Below, one piece after another: positions 1-8,791 of a stretch of 64,000 nucleotides of DNA. The stretch is from a virus, in IMG/VR virus record IMGVR_UViG_3300009126_000274, positions 1-64,000 of that record. The stretch is one strand, 5' to 3'. Within the stretch, counting starts at the first letter, position 1. Each line of letters opens with the position of its first letter. The notes beneath the pieces are model-generated. The model ran no database searches. It was not told the DNA's origin and worked only from the letters and a program-made list of their open reading frames with translations. The translations under genes and the position numbers were made by a program.

Positions 1-2
1 CG

Positions 3-1088
3 AATACCAATAATACAACATATAGTGGAAGTAACACGAATACCAACACCAATGCTAATACGAACACGAACACCAGCACAAGCTCTAATACGAATGTGAA
101 CACGAATAATAATATTAGTTCAGGTGGTTTGAATAATACAAATACAAATGTTAATACCAATAATAGCACGTCAAATAATACGAACACCAATAATAACACT
201 AGCACGAGTACAAGCAACAACACGAATAATAACACGAACACCAACACCAATAATAACACGAACAATTCAACAGTAAATTCAACATCAAATAATACGAATA
301 CAAATGTTAATACTTCAACTGTTGATCAAAATGTTAATAGTAATTCAACATCAAATAATACGAACACAAATAACAATAATAATACCAGCAATAGTACATC
401 AAATAATACGAACACTAACGTTAATAAAAGTGAAAGCACATCAGATAGTAATGTAACAACCAACAATACTAATAAGAACGAGAACACAAATAAAAATGAA
501 AATATCAACAAAACAGATCAAACAATTAAGCAGGAGATTACCACCAAGGCTCCTCCTGCTAGTGCTATTGCGCCTTCCATCGGCTCTAGCTACAGTCAGG
601 ACCTCTGTACCACTGGTGTATCCGGTGCTTTCCAAGGGCAAGTATTTGGTTTATCAGGCGGTAAAAGCGTTAGGGATATGAACTGTGAACGTATTAAGTT
701 ATCTAAAACAGTTTACGATATGGGTATGAAAGTAGCAGCAGTTAGTTTAATGTGCCAAGATGATAGAGTATTCCAGGCCATGGAGATGGCTGGAACGCCT
801 TGTCCTTACATGGGTAAGATTGGAGACGAAGCTACAGCAGCGTGGGAAGAAAATGCACAAGAAAGACCTGACTACAAGGACAATAAGAAGAAGATAAAAG
901 AACAAATTAAACGAAAAGAGGAAGAGATAGCTGCCCTGAAAGAGAAAGAAGAATATGAAGCAGACGCCCCACGTAGAGAGTTTATGGCAGAATGTAAGGG
1001 CTCTAGACATGAAGCAGGGAAACACAAAGGCAAAAGAAAGTCCAATGGCACTTGTAGGAAAGAATGGAAAGAATTAAGCAATTCATAA
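3..1088 (+). CDS. Asn/Thr-repeat protein, putative virion/fibre-associated (5' partial)
   Basis: The frame is open from base 3, so the true start lies before the window. About 180 visible N-terminal residues are almost purely Asn and Thr with some Ser and Val (NTN, NNT, NST units), rich in N-x-T/S triplets. Then follow a globular part with spaced Cys (CTTG, NCER, MCQD, TPCPY) and a Lys/Glu coiled region. The globular part resembles a conserved hypothetical of marine T4-like phages. The gene overlaps the next one by 25 bp. Structural role is inferred from the repeats and neighbours; no enzyme motif is visible. Confidence 0.75.
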   Translation, partial: NTNNTTYSGSNTNTNTNANTNTNTSTSSNTNVNTNNNISSGGLNNTNTNVNTNNSTSNNTNTNNNTSTSTSNNTNNNTNTNTNNNTNNSTVNSTSNNTNTNVNTSTVDQNVNSNSTSNNTNTNNNNNTSNSTSNNTNTNVNKSESTSDSNVTTNNTNKNENTNKNENINKTDQTIKQEITTKAPPASAIAPSIGSSYSQDLCTTGVSGAFQGQVFGLSGGKSVRDMNCERIKLSKTVYDMGMKVAAVSLMCQDDRVFQAMEMAGTPCPYMGKIGDEATAAWEENAQERPDYKDNKKKIKEQIKRKEEEIAALKEKEEYEADAPRREFMAECKGSRHEAGKHKGKRKSNGTCRKEWKELSNS

Positions 1089-4000
1089 TAGCAGGCCTTT
1101 TGTTATGTGCTAGCTGGGGTGTTAGTGCCGATAACAATTCAGATTGTGCAAACAGTCAAAGTTGTTATAATAGTGGAGTTTACATTTATGAAGGTAGTCA
1201 AGACCTTGTTGACCTTTATAATATGTCCGGCACTACTAACCTCAATGCTAGTGACGATAGTTGGTCTCCACAAGTTGATCTTGGTATGGAATGGGATAGG
1301 TGGGATCAAACTTGGGGACATGCTAAAATGTCTACCAATGGTTGTGTAAACTTTAGAGGTGGATCATCAGGTGGTAATAGTAATGTCTGTAATGACTACA
1401 CACCACAATCTCTACCTTATCGAAACTATACCTTATATCCAATGTGGACTGATTTAATTAGAGGAACAGCATCAGGTGGACAAACTTCCAAGATGTTATT
1501 TAAAGATTTCGGTGATTATGTTGTCTTTGGTTGGTATTACATGAAAGAGTTTAATAGAAATTCAAGTAATAGTTTTGAAGCAATACTATATGCTAATAAT
1601 TCATACGAATACAGATACAGAGAATTAGATATTATTAACCATGATGTTCTTATAGGCGAACAAGGTAATAACTCAACTACTCCATCAGATACAAAAACAT
1701 TTCTATACTATAATGATTATACACAAGCTTTAGGTGGGTGTCAGACTTTTGATATGTTTTTAGAGGGTGCATCTCAATGTAATACACAATATGGAAATGC
1801 TGGTGGGCCTGATTTAGAAAATGGTGGTTCATTATTCTCTGGTTCATTTGAGGATATGTGTGAACTTAATGCTTTATATAGTACAAATTGTTCAGGATAC
1901 GCAGCAGCTTACTTAGCTCAACAATGTGCTCTAGATGCTTTATATAATTCAGCATGTTCAGGATATGCAGCAGCTTATTTAGCTCAACAATGCGCTTTAA
2001 ATACATTGTATGATGAAGATTGTACAGGATACGCAGCAGCTTTATTAATATATGAATGTGATTTAGATGTATTTTATTCCACACAATGCGACGGATATGC
2101 TAGTGCATTGGCACAAGAAGAAGCTTTGTATGATGCTATATATGGGACAGACGAGGATTATGGATATGATGATGGTAGTGATGATGGAAGTGATTATGGT
2201 TATGATGAATATGGAAATGCCTACGCAGAAGAAGACATGTGGTATGATGAAGAATATGGTGAATATTTAGATCCTAATGATCCTTGTTATCAAAATGCTT
2301 GTGCAGACTTTACAGATGCTGATTGGTATGCACTAGACATAGAACAATTTGGGCAAGAGCAAGTTGACGAATGGTATGGCCAAGATGTAGAGTTCTCAGA
2401 CGAAGGTTATATAGACTACGGCACACAGACAGAAGAAGAGTATTGGACAAACATTGATGAGGGTATGGATGAATATGATCAAGAGCAACAAGAAATGTAT
2501 GATTCGTTTACAGAAGAAGATTGGTATGCTTATGATGTAGAGGAGTATGGCCAAGAACAAGTAGATGAATGGTATGGAACAGAAGTAGAATTTACTGAAG
2601 ATGGAACGTTTGCTTACGAAGAAGAACAATTTTATGAAGAAGAACAGTTTGAAGAACAATATAGTGAAGAAATTTATTTAACAGATGCTGAATGGTATGA
2701 AATAGACATAGAAGAGTTTGGCCAAGAGCAGGTAGATGAGTGGTATGGCGAAGATGTAACGTTTGATGAGGAAGGTTATATACCTGAAACCCATTGGGAA
2801 GAAATGTATGAAGAAGAGCTACTAGCACAAAACTTAACACAAGAAGAGATTTATATATTAGAAGAAGAAGTTGGTGTTGAAATATTCGTTGAAGAAGAGT
2901 GGGTACCTGAAGAAGAAAATGAGATATATGAGGAAGTGTTAGAGGATTATGAAAGAGAAGCTCTTGAAGAACAAGAAGAAGAGATATTCGAAGATTTTGA
3001 TGAAACGTATGACGAAGAAGAGCTTTACATAGAAGAAGATGAGGCATTCGAAGACTTAATAGATGAAGAAGAGTTAGAAGAACTTATTAATGAAGAACAC
3101 GAAGAAGAGTTCTTTGAAGAAGAGGAGCAACAAGAAGAAGAACAACAAGAGAGCAAACAAATATATGCAGGACCTACTAATTCAGGCCAGGGAACACAAG
3201 TAGCTCAACAAGAACTGCAGACCTTTACTGCACAAGTAGCTCAACAAGAACAACAACAAGAACAACAAACAATACAACAAGCAGTATCACAAGACTCGTC
3301 ATCAAGCAGTTCACAAGCAGTTGTTGCAGAGATAGATTTTGGTGGCACACAAGAAGAACAACAAACAGTTGCTGAAGTCATACAAGAACAGTTAGACGAC
3401 GGTTCAGGTAGTACCACAGGAGGCAGTTTTGACAGTAATTCATATTCAAGTGGTAGCAGTAGTAGTGGTAGTAGCGGTTTTGTAGCTAGTAGTAGTCAAC
3501 AGGAACAAATAACACAGTCTACAGGTAATTCATTTATTGCAGAACAGCAAGAACAACAAACAGGTCAATCACAGATACAAGTAGCAGAAGTAGAATCAGG
3601 GCCTGCAGTAACAGCTTTTGAAGTAGCAGAACAACAACAAGAAACACAAGAAGAACAACAAGAATTAACCTTTGATGATGGTTCTAACTTTACCGTAGCA
3701 GATCAGAACTTTGAAAGTTCGTTTGATGACGCTTTAGGGGCGGGACAATCAATAGGACAGTTTTTAAGTAACCAACAACCTAACTTTGCTAAGTTTGATG
3801 TTGCACCACCTACTGTTGACGAACAACAAGTTACATCAGCTGTTGAATCATTAGCAGATAGAATGGGATCACAAGTAGCAGCTCAAAACTTACAAACACA
3901 ATTAGATAACGTGCAACAAGGTGGAGGGTTTGATGTAGATCAAACAGCAACGGTTGCTTTTATAGGTTATAGTTCAGGGTTCAGTGATTATACTGGACAA

Positions 4001-4153
4001 GAACAATTATCAGATAAGGATGATTGGTACATATCTAAAACAATGTACCCTGGCAACAATGTTAAAGATAATGATTTAAGTTTTTATATGATGGCGGGTA
4101 GAACCCAAGGTAAATTACAAAAAATGATAGACAGTCAATATAATAGGGAGTAA
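1064..4153 (+). CDS. Very large acidic repeat protein with signal peptide
   Basis: 1029 residues starting MERIKQFIIAGLLLCASWG, a classic export signal ending near residue 22. Residues about 60-225 are Trp/Tyr/Asn-rich and globular, possibly nidogen-like. Residues about 266-353 hold four tandem 22-residue repeats with two Cys each and GYAAAYLAQQ-like cores. Three longer repeats with QEQVDEWYG cores lie near 418, 484 and 540. A Glu-rich stretch to about 700 is followed by Gln- and Ser-rich segments and a C-terminal domain from about 930. No catalytic motif is seen. An exported or surface protein is likely; the exact role is unknown. Confidence 0.8.
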   Translation: MERIKQFIIAGLLLCASWGVSADNNSDCANSQSCYNSGVYIYEGSQDLVDLYNMSGTTNLNASDDSWSPQVDLGMEWDRWDQTWGHAKMSTNGCVNFRGGSSGGNSNVCNDYTPQSLPYRNYTLYPMWTDLIRGTASGGQTSKMLFKDFGDYVVFGWYYMKEFNRNSSNSFEAILYANNSYEYRYRELDIINHDVLIGEQGNNSTTPSDTKTFLYYNDYTQALGGCQTFDMFLEGASQCNTQYGNAGGPDLENGGSLFSGSFEDMCELNALYSTNCSGYAAAYLAQQCALDALYNSACSGYAAAYLAQQCALNTLYDEDCTGYAAALLIYECDLDVFYSTQCDGYASALAQEEALYDAIYGTDEDYGYDDGSDDGSDYGYDEYGNAYAEEDMWYDEEYGEYLDPNDPCYQNACADFTDADWYALDIEQFGQEQVDEWYGQDVEFSDEGYIDYGTQTEEEYWTNIDEGMDEYDQEQQEMYDSFTEEDWYAYDVEEYGQEQVDEWYGTEVEFTEDGTFAYEEEQFYEEEQFEEQYSEEIYLTDAEWYEIDIEEFGQEQVDEWYGEDVTFDEEGYIPETHWEEMYEEELLAQNLTQEEIYILEEEVGVEIFVEEEWVPEEENEIYEEVLEDYEREALEEQEEEIFEDFDETYDEEELYIEEDEAFEDLIDEEELEELINEEHEEEFFEEEEQQEEEQQESKQIYAGPTNSGQGTQVAQQELQTFTAQVAQQEQQQEQQTIQQAVSQDSSSSSSQAVVAEIDFGGTQEEQQTVAEVIQEQLDDGSGSTTGGSFDSNSYSSGSSSSGSSGFVASSSQQEQITQSTGNSFIAEQQEQQTGQSQIQVAEVESGPAVTAFEVAEQQQETQEEQQELTFDDGSNFTVADQNFESSFDDALGAGQSIGQFLSNQQPNFAKFDVAPPTVDEQQVTSAVESLADRMGSQVAAQNLQTQLDNVQQGGGFDVDQTATVAFIGYSSGFSDYTGQEQLSDKDDWYISKTMYPGNNVKDNDLSFYMMAGRTQGKLQKMIDSQYNRE

Positions 4154-4156
4154 AAA

Positions 4157-4504
4157 ATGGCAGAAGAAAAACAAATAGCACTTAAAGAATCAAGCCAAAT
4201 AACTCTAGACGTAAAAAGTTTAATAGGCATACTTGCCATTATTCTATCAATAGCAGGTGTATATTTTACACTAACAGGATCGTTAGCAACAACAAAGTTA
4301 GATGTTATTAGAATGCAAGATGCTGTAGAAATGAACTCTGAGTTTAGAGTTAAATGGCCAAGAGGTGAACTCGGTGCTTTGCCTGATGATGCGGTTCAAG
4401 ATTTAAATATTGAGTATCTTCAAAAGGAGATGGATCAATTACAAAAAGAATTTGATGAACACATGAAGGCGCATAATAAAAATAGTAAGAAATTAGGAGA
4501 CTAA
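4157..4504 (+). CDS. Small membrane protein with C-terminal coiled coil
   Basis: 115 residues. A membrane segment lies at about residues 22-44 (IGILAIILSIAGVYFTL), followed by a charged helical tail rich in Lys/Glu/Gln ending KNSKKLGD. A GGGAG-like ribosome site (agggag) precedes the ATG, and it follows the acidic protein by 3 bp, so the genes are probably cotranscribed. The topology suggests an inner-membrane anchor with a cytoplasmic or periplasmic coil. Function unknown. Confidence 0.75.
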   Translation: MAEEKQIALKESSQITLDVKSLIGILAIILSIAGVYFTLTGSLATTKLDVIRMQDAVEMNSEFRVKWPRGELGALPDDAVQDLNIEYLQKEMDQLQKEFDEHMKAHNKNSKKLGD

Positions 4505-4505
4505 G

Positions 4506-4937
4506 ATGGCAGAAGTAGAATATAAAGGGCTTAAAATAGGAGGCAGTCAATGGCTTATTATCCTACCTTTACTAGGCTCTATAGTAGGTGGCCTCTGGGG
4601 AGGCTTTCAATTGTATGATAGACTTCTAGACGCAGAAGCAAAACTAGCAAAAGTTAATCCAGTTGCAATACAAGCAGAAGTAGAAAAGCTACAAGGTATA
4701 ACTGATGTAATAAGAGAAGAGTTGGCAGAAGATATAAGGGTATCTAGTCAACTAGCTCGAGATGTTGAAAAGTCCGCAGCAGAGACACAACGAATAATTC
4801 GTAACGATGTTTATGAGATGGAACGTGAAATGCAGTCCAGATTTAAAGAAATGGATGCAGACATTAGAGAAATGCGGGATGATCTAGAAGACAGGATACA
4901 AACGATACTTGAAAACCCACTTAACGATGTGGAATAA
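4506..4937 (+). CDS. Membrane-anchored coiled-coil protein
   Basis: 143 residues. A Gly-rich membrane segment at about 15-38 (WLIILPLLGSIVGGLWGGF) is followed by about 100 residues of heptad-like helix (EVEKLQGITDVIREELAEDI). A taggaga ribosome site lies before the ATG, 1 bp after the previous stop. It resembles the preceding small membrane protein in topology and may act with it. No known family recognised. Confidence 0.75.
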   Translation: MAEVEYKGLKIGGSQWLIILPLLGSIVGGLWGGFQLYDRLLDAEAKLAKVNPVAIQAEVEKLQGITDVIREELAEDIRVSSQLARDVEKSAAETQRIIRNDVYEMEREMQSRFKEMDADIREMRDDLEDRIQTILENPLNDVE

Positions 4938-5016
4938 GCTACCCATTTGGGTTATAGGTACACTCGTTTATGGTATAGGCGGGTTTTGTATGTATATGAT
5001 TATGTTTTGGACTTAA
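4927..5016 (+). CDS. 29-residue membrane microprotein
   Basis: The ATG lies 11 bp inside the end of the preceding gene and the frame encodes MWNKLPIWVIGTLVYGIGGF plus nine more mostly hydrophobic residues before TAA. One transmembrane helix covers most of the peptide. The position directly after two other membrane proteins on the same strand supports translational coupling. It overlaps the convergent NAD synthetase gene by 17 bp. Function unknown; no independent ribosome site is obvious. Confidence 0.55.
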   Translation: MWNKLPIWVIGTLVYGIGGFCMYMIMFWT

Positions 5017-5761
5017 ACGTACAAACAGGTATTGGCTTCATTTTGTGTATGTTTGCTTCTCTTAATTCCAAATATCTCTCATATACTTTCTCAGATAAAG
5101 GATCTGAAGGTGTTAAATTATTTTCTGCCACATTCATTGCCCATTCTAATTCAGAATAACTTATTCCTAACTGATCTTCATCAGTTCTTCCATCAGCCCA
5201 CAAACCATCTGTAGGTGCTGCATCTATTATGTCTTGATTGACACCTAATTTTTCTGCCAAATAATATACTTCTGTTTTTAATAGATCTCCTATAGGGCTT
5301 ATATCAACTCCACCATCTCCATACTTAGTAAAGAACCCTACTCCAAAATCTTCTACTTTATTCCCTGTACCACATACTAGCATATTATTAGCTTGTGCTA
5401 TGTGATATAACGTTAGCATACGGAACCTGGCTTTAGAGTTTACTAATGCTAGCTCATTGCCACAACCCACCCTCGCCATCATTAGCTTAAAATTGTGCAA
5501 TAATTGATTCAGTTCTACAGTTTTTGATCTAATATTATCGAAACGAAGACCTAATTCGTGCATATGAGTTTCTGCTAGTGTAACGCCCTTCTTATTGTGG
5601 ATTTCAGGCATAAAAACTACTATCGTTGGTCTACCTGTCATAGCGCATAGAGTTGATGTTACTGCAGAGTCTACACCCCCTGATATTCCTACAACGAAGC
5701 CTTTATCTGAATAGGCTTCTAGCCAGCTAATGATTTGCGATATTTTGTCTTGTGTTTCCAT
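5000..5761 (-). CDS. nadE: NH3-dependent NAD+ synthetase (NadE-like)
   Basis: 253 residues, close to ordinary NadE (about 275). The PP-loop ATP-pyrophosphatase motif SGGVDS is at residues 27-32. Later come GTGNK and FFTKYGDGG, the NadE adenylate and deamido-NAD binding segments, and DAAPTDGLW with TDEDQLG near the C-terminus. The expected reaction is amidation of deamido-NAD+ using ATP and ammonia. It overlaps the upstream nucleotide-sugar dehydrogenase by 35 bp, so it may boost NAD+ for that NAD-dependent enzyme or act more generally. Assignment to the family is firm; role in infection is inference. Confidence 0.85.
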   Translation of the reverse strand: METQDKISQIISWLEAYSDKGFVVGISGGVDSAVTSTLCAMTGRPTIVVFMPEIHNKKGVTLAETHMHELGLRFDNIRSKTVELNQLLHNFKLMMARVGCGNELALVNSKARFRMLTLYHIAQANNMLVCGTGNKVEDFGVGFFTKYGDGGVDISPIGDLLKTEVYYLAEKLGVNQDIIDAAPTDGLWADGRTDEDQLGISYSELEWAMNVAENNLTPSDPLSEKVYERYLELREANIHKMKPIPVCTFKSKT

Positions 5762-7019
5762 AATGAATGACTTTTAATTTGTCATTTTTATATTCTCTCC
5801 AGGGATCAACTACAATGGCATCTATATTTAGTTTACAATATAGTTCTGGATGAGCTAATAGGACGACAGCACTATGTGGTCCTTGGAAGAACCTATGATC
5901 CATTGCTAAAGGATCTACTTCTATTACTTCATGTCCTAATTCTTTAACATAATGACCTACCAACAATGAATAGCTTCCTGCTGTGTAACCAACTCCTGGT
6001 TTGTATGATATTCCGTTAAGTAGTATAGGTAATCCTGCTTGCTCTGCTTCACTAACTAAAAACTTGGCTAAATTCTTAGCTTGTATCTCACGAGCATTCA
6101 TAATAGCATCAAAGATGTCATATTCTAATCCTAAGTTCTGTGCCATGTAACGTAGAGCTATATTATCCCTTGGGTGACATGCTCCACCATCTCCCATGCC
6201 GGCCTTCATGTATGCTTTGCTTACAATACGTTGTCTGCTACTAGCTAATGCGTTTGTAACAACATCTACATTAATGTTACCTTGTTTCTCAGCAACATCT
6301 TGTATCATATTAACTAAACCTATTTTCATACTGATAAATGTATTGTAAAATACTTTAATACATTCACATTCGTCCCAAGTGCCTATATGATATTCAGGAT
6401 TGTTTTCCATAATAGTATGATAGAACTCAACTAACTGATTAGCATCTGCTGTTCTCTCGCCGTCTTGTGTACCTATCATTACCATATCAGGATTAACCAT
6501 ATCCCAGCCTACTGTGCCCATGGCAATTAAATAAGGGTTATATACGAACCTTGTATTAGTTACTAAAGGAATAAACTCTCGTCTAACTGTACCTGGCAAT
6601 ACTGTGCTTATTAACACGAGTAGTTGGCTATCGTCCATGTACTTATTTGCTTCTGTTAATACTTCTTGAACTATTTTATAGTCAAAGTCTTTAGGTTCTA
6701 AGTGAGCTGTAGGAGCTTTACCATCGTAAGCAGGATCGTGAGGTGTGGGTACTGCTACAAAGACTATTTCTCTGTCTGCAACACATTCTGCTATGGTATC
6801 TTTTTGTATAACGTTTTGTGTAAGAACTTTAACAACATCATAACCTGTAACGTCATGTTTCTTTGCTATTACCTCAGCACAAGGAAGGCCTAGTTTGCCT
6901 AGTCCTATAAATCCTATTTTACTTGATTGGGTTTGTAGGAGTTGATCTATATCTCCAAATGTTTCTAGTTTGCTTGACGGTGTGATTGTTATCGCCTCGG
7001 CTCCACTATACGACTTCAT
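5727..7019 (-). CDS. Nucleotide-sugar (UDP/GDP) dehydrogenase
   Basis: 430 residues. The N-terminal Rossmann fold has GLGKLG at 39-44, the central helix has EKQGNI, and the conserved catalytic segment reads GDGGACHPRDN with Cys281, matching the G-F-G-G-x-C-x-P-K-D signature of UDP-glucose/UDP-mannosamine dehydrogenases. A C-terminal domain is present, so the length is normal. It oxidises a nucleotide sugar to the uronic acid with NAD+. It overlaps NadE downstream and the cytidylyltransferase-cupin upstream, forming a three-gene sugar cassette. Substrate cannot be read from sequence. Confidence 0.85.
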   Translation of the reverse strand: MKSYSGAEAITITPSSKLETFGDIDQLLQTQSSKIGFIGLGKLGLPCAEVIAKKHDVTGYDVVKVLTQNVIQKDTIAECVADREIVFVAVPTPHDPAYDGKAPTAHLEPKDFDYKIVQEVLTEANKYMDDSQLLVLISTVLPGTVRREFIPLVTNTRFVYNPYLIAMGTVGWDMVNPDMVMIGTQDGERTADANQLVEFYHTIMENNPEYHIGTWDECECIKVFYNTFISMKIGLVNMIQDVAEKQGNINVDVVTNALASSRQRIVSKAYMKAGMGDGGACHPRDNIALRYMAQNLGLEYDIFDAIMNAREIQAKNLAKFLVSEAEQAGLPILLNGISYKPGVGYTAGSYSLLVGHYVKELGHEVIEVDPLAMDHRFFQGPHSAVVLLAHPELYCKLNIDAIVVDPWREYKNDKLKVIHYGNTRQNIANH

Positions 7020-7755
7020 AATCTCTCTCTATATCTTCTTCACTCATTTGCTCTCCATACTGTATTTCAATAATGTGGCAAGGTTTGCTACTGTTATTTG
7101 TTATTTGGTGCCACTCTTCAGCTCGCACCGTAAATACATCATCCTCTTTTAGGACTCTTAATGTATATCTATATTTATCAGTTTTAGCATGCTTCACCAT
7201 GCATTTTCCTTTACTTATAAACCAAATTTCGGATCTTTTAAAATGTCTTTGATAACTAATCTCTTCTCCTGGTGCAATTATAAGTTCTTTCACTTTAACC
7301 TTACCATCTCGGAAGATAACTCTATAAGAACCCCAACGTTTTTTGGTTATTTGTAATATCTTAGAACTGCTGTTTTCTTTCTGATATCCACCTACACCAT
7401 ACACGAAGTTAATGCCTTTTACAAAGACTTCAGGGATATTATCACCTAAACGATCACCACCATTACAAAATATAATGGTATCGTCTTTATTAAACTTGAG
7501 TAGGTAATTTAGGCCAGCTATGGCTGAATTATCTTTGTCATCAAATGATTGTACTTCATCTACAAATTCAAGTGCTTTTAGTATAGCTGCTCTTTCACTG
7601 AATGGCATAAAAGGACTGCCTTTCTTACGTTTTAACCATTCATCGCTATTAAGGAGAACAACGAGTTTGTCTCCCATTTCACTTGCTTCTTTTAGTAGTC
7701 GTAAATGTCCTGAATGTAAGGGATCGAAGCCACCGCTTACTACGGCTATCTTCAT
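7006..7755 (-). CDS. Fused cytidylyltransferase-like and cupin protein
   Basis: 249 residues with two domains. Residues 1-120 are a HIGH-type nucleotidyltransferase (GGFDPLHSGH at 8-17, HSGH being the signature), like glycerol-phosphate or sugar-phosphate cytidylyltransferases. Residues about 125-240 resemble the type II mannose-6-phosphate isomerase/WbpL-type cupin (ELIIAPGEEISYQRHFKRSE, WHQITN). The gene overlaps the dehydrogenase by 14 bp. The likely role is activation of a sugar or polyol phosphate for a surface glycan. The exact substrate is unknown. Confidence 0.8.
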   Translation of the reverse strand: MKIAVVSGGFDPLHSGHLRLLKEASEMGDKLVVLLNSDEWLKRKKGSPFMPFSERAAILKALEFVDEVQSFDDKDNSAIAGLNYLLKFNKDDTIIFCNGGDRLGDNIPEVFVKGINFVYGVGGYQKENSSSKILQITKKRWGSYRVIFRDGKVKVKELIIAPGEEISYQRHFKRSEIWFISKGKCMVKHAKTDKYRYTLRVLKEDDVFTVRAEEWHQITNNSSKPCHIIEIQYGEQMSEEDIERDYEVV

Positions 7756-8018
7756 TTCTTCTTAGGTGGAAAGTAACCGTTATGCCAATGCTTAGGTTCT
7801 ACCAATCTCTGACCCGGTTCTCCATCCTCTTCCCAACCGTTAAGTAGATCACCCTGGAAGCCCTTAGGTTCATCATCCTTTCCCATAGCGTCTATAAGCA
7901 TAGCTCTATAAGTTCCAGGAAAACCATAAGACGATATCTCATCAGGTTTAATCTTTTCTTTTACGTTCTTGGTTTTAGGACGACGAAGTTTACGCAGTAA
8001 GTTAGTTAAGAAAGCCAT
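7752..8018 (-). CDS. Conserved hypothetical phage protein
   Basis: 88 residues from ATG at 8018 (MAFLTNLLRKLRRPKTK); a longer frame exists but starts inside the neighbouring gene. Distinctive segments are SYGFPGTYRAMLIDAMGKDD and NGWEEDGEPGQR, which I associate with a hypothetical protein of marine T4-like phages. The N-terminus is basic and amphipathic. It overlaps both neighbours by a few bases. No function assigned. Confidence 0.65.
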   Translation of the reverse strand: MAFLTNLLRKLRRPKTKNVKEKIKPDEISSYGFPGTYRAMLIDAMGKDDEPKGFQGDLLNGWEEDGEPGQRLVEPKHWHNGYFPPKKK

Positions 8019-8145
8019 ATATACCACACCATATATTAAGTATCGTCCATTCAAGGGGCACATAAAGTATCGGAACGAGGACGAGGCCTACCAATACGAT
8101 CAACAACCGATTATAATTATCACCTTCACTAAGCCAATTTCTCAT
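8002..8145 (-). CDS. 47-residue membrane microprotein
   Basis: The start is chosen at 8145 because a ggagaag ribosome site lies just upstream. The peptide begins MRNWLSEGDNYNR, then a strongly hydrophobic helix (LLIVLVGLVLVPILYVPLEW). It overlaps the next gene by 17 bp. It fits the series of short membrane peptides found through this genome. Function unknown. Confidence 0.6.
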   Translation of the reverse strand: MRNWLSEGDNYNRLLIVLVGLVLVPILYVPLEWTILNIWCGIYGFLN

Positions 8146-8146
8146 T

Positions 8147-8443
8147 TCACACACTTCTCCTATATTCAAGCTCTTTAGCATACCGCCACATATTATAATC
8201 TTCTTCAAAGCCCTCGAAATGCCTATCTATGCTAGGATAGGGGTTATATATCGGAGGATATTCGCCAGGTACTGGCTCGGGATATGTGGGTGGATACTTT
8301 ATTAATAAAAACAGAATTCCGGATAAAAATGAAATCCCTAAAATAACGATACCAATGTTAGATAATTTTCTAAGTAGTTCTTTCACTATAATCTGATGTC
8401 CTATTGTCATGTTATTTATATAATAACGTAAAAGATTAACCAT
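8147..8443 (-). CDS. Small membrane protein with Pro/Tyr-rich tail
   Basis: 98 residues. A membrane helix lies at about 30-48 (IGIVILGISFLSGILFLL), followed by a Pro/Tyr-rich linker (YPPTYPEPVPGEYPPIYNPY) and an acidic-basic tail. Start is uncertain: ATG at 8443 overlaps the upstream microprotein, and ATG at 8410 follows a TATAAATA sequence by 2 nt. Neither has a clear ribosome site. Function unknown. Confidence 0.6.
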   Translation of the reverse strand: MVNLLRYYINNMTIGHQIIVKELLRKLSNIGIVILGISFLSGILFLLIKYPPTYPEPVPGEYPPIYNPYPSIDRHFEGFEEDYNMWRYAKELEYRRSV

Positions 8444-8535
8444 GGGATAATAACAAATATTGTGAGTAATATTACCAAAGTTCCAAGGGTAATCTGTTCT
8501 TCTTGTAGTATTTCTTTAAAACGACGTATCAACAT
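8416..8535 (-). CDS. 39-residue membrane microprotein
   Basis: The ATG at 8535 has a ribosome site (aggaaaa) 4 nt upstream. The peptide starts MLIRRFKEILQEEQ and continues into one hydrophobic helix (GTLVILLTIFVIIPWLIFYV). It overlaps the gene before it by 20 bp and the one after by 28 bp, a layout repeated elsewhere in the window. Function unknown. Confidence 0.55.
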   Translation of the reverse strand: MLIRRFKEILQEEQITLGTLVILLTIFVIIPWLIFYVII

Positions 8536-8785
8536 GTGGTTTTCCTATATTATAATCAAAAGGCTTACTAATATTCATAAACGTAGGTCTTTTGTCTTTG
8601 CCAACCCATGTAAACCATTTACACATCATGGCAGGAGTAGGATTGTCATAATAATTTAATATAGCTTTCTCATCTCCCAATACACCATTCATGCAATAAA
8701 GCTCTATTTCTTCTACATTAGAGGCAGCAATATACTCAATGGTTCCATTTATGTCCTTACACGAGGCAAATATTATGTTATTCAT
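8516..8785 (-). CDS. Hypothetical protein, early-type promoter
   Basis: 89 residues beginning MNNIIFASCKDINGTIEYIA, no recognised domain; two CM/MCK Cys-Met pairs and a C-terminal Lys/Pro-rich part. It follows directly after a sigma70-type promoter (TTGTAT-17-TATAAT) whose predicted start lies close to the ATG, so the leader is extremely short. It begins a run of small minus-strand genes. Confidence 0.6.
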   Translation of the reverse strand: MNNIIFASCKDINGTIEYIAASNVEEIELYCMNGVLGDEKAILNYYDNPTPAMMCKWFTWVGKDKRPTFMNISKPFDYNIGKPHVDTSF

Positions 8786-8791
8786 GCTACT

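Noticed and set aside
3-560. CRISPR-like array from repeated short units
   Set aside because: The repeats are codon-level Asn/Thr repeats in one open frame, without regular spacers.
2592-3047. Long minus-strand frame opposite the acidic protein
   Set aside because: It is a mirror of Glu/Gln-rich codons; Leu/His/Phe-rich composition shows a shadow frame.
5000-5761. NAD-reconstitution defence-evasion pathway
   Set aside because: Only NadE is recognised; the nucleotidyltransferases cannot be assigned to NAD metabolism from sequence alone.
8413-8420. TATAAATA 2 nt before an ATG at 8410
   Set aside because: Its predicted start would fall inside the codon region, so it does not fit either an ordinary or a leaderless start.
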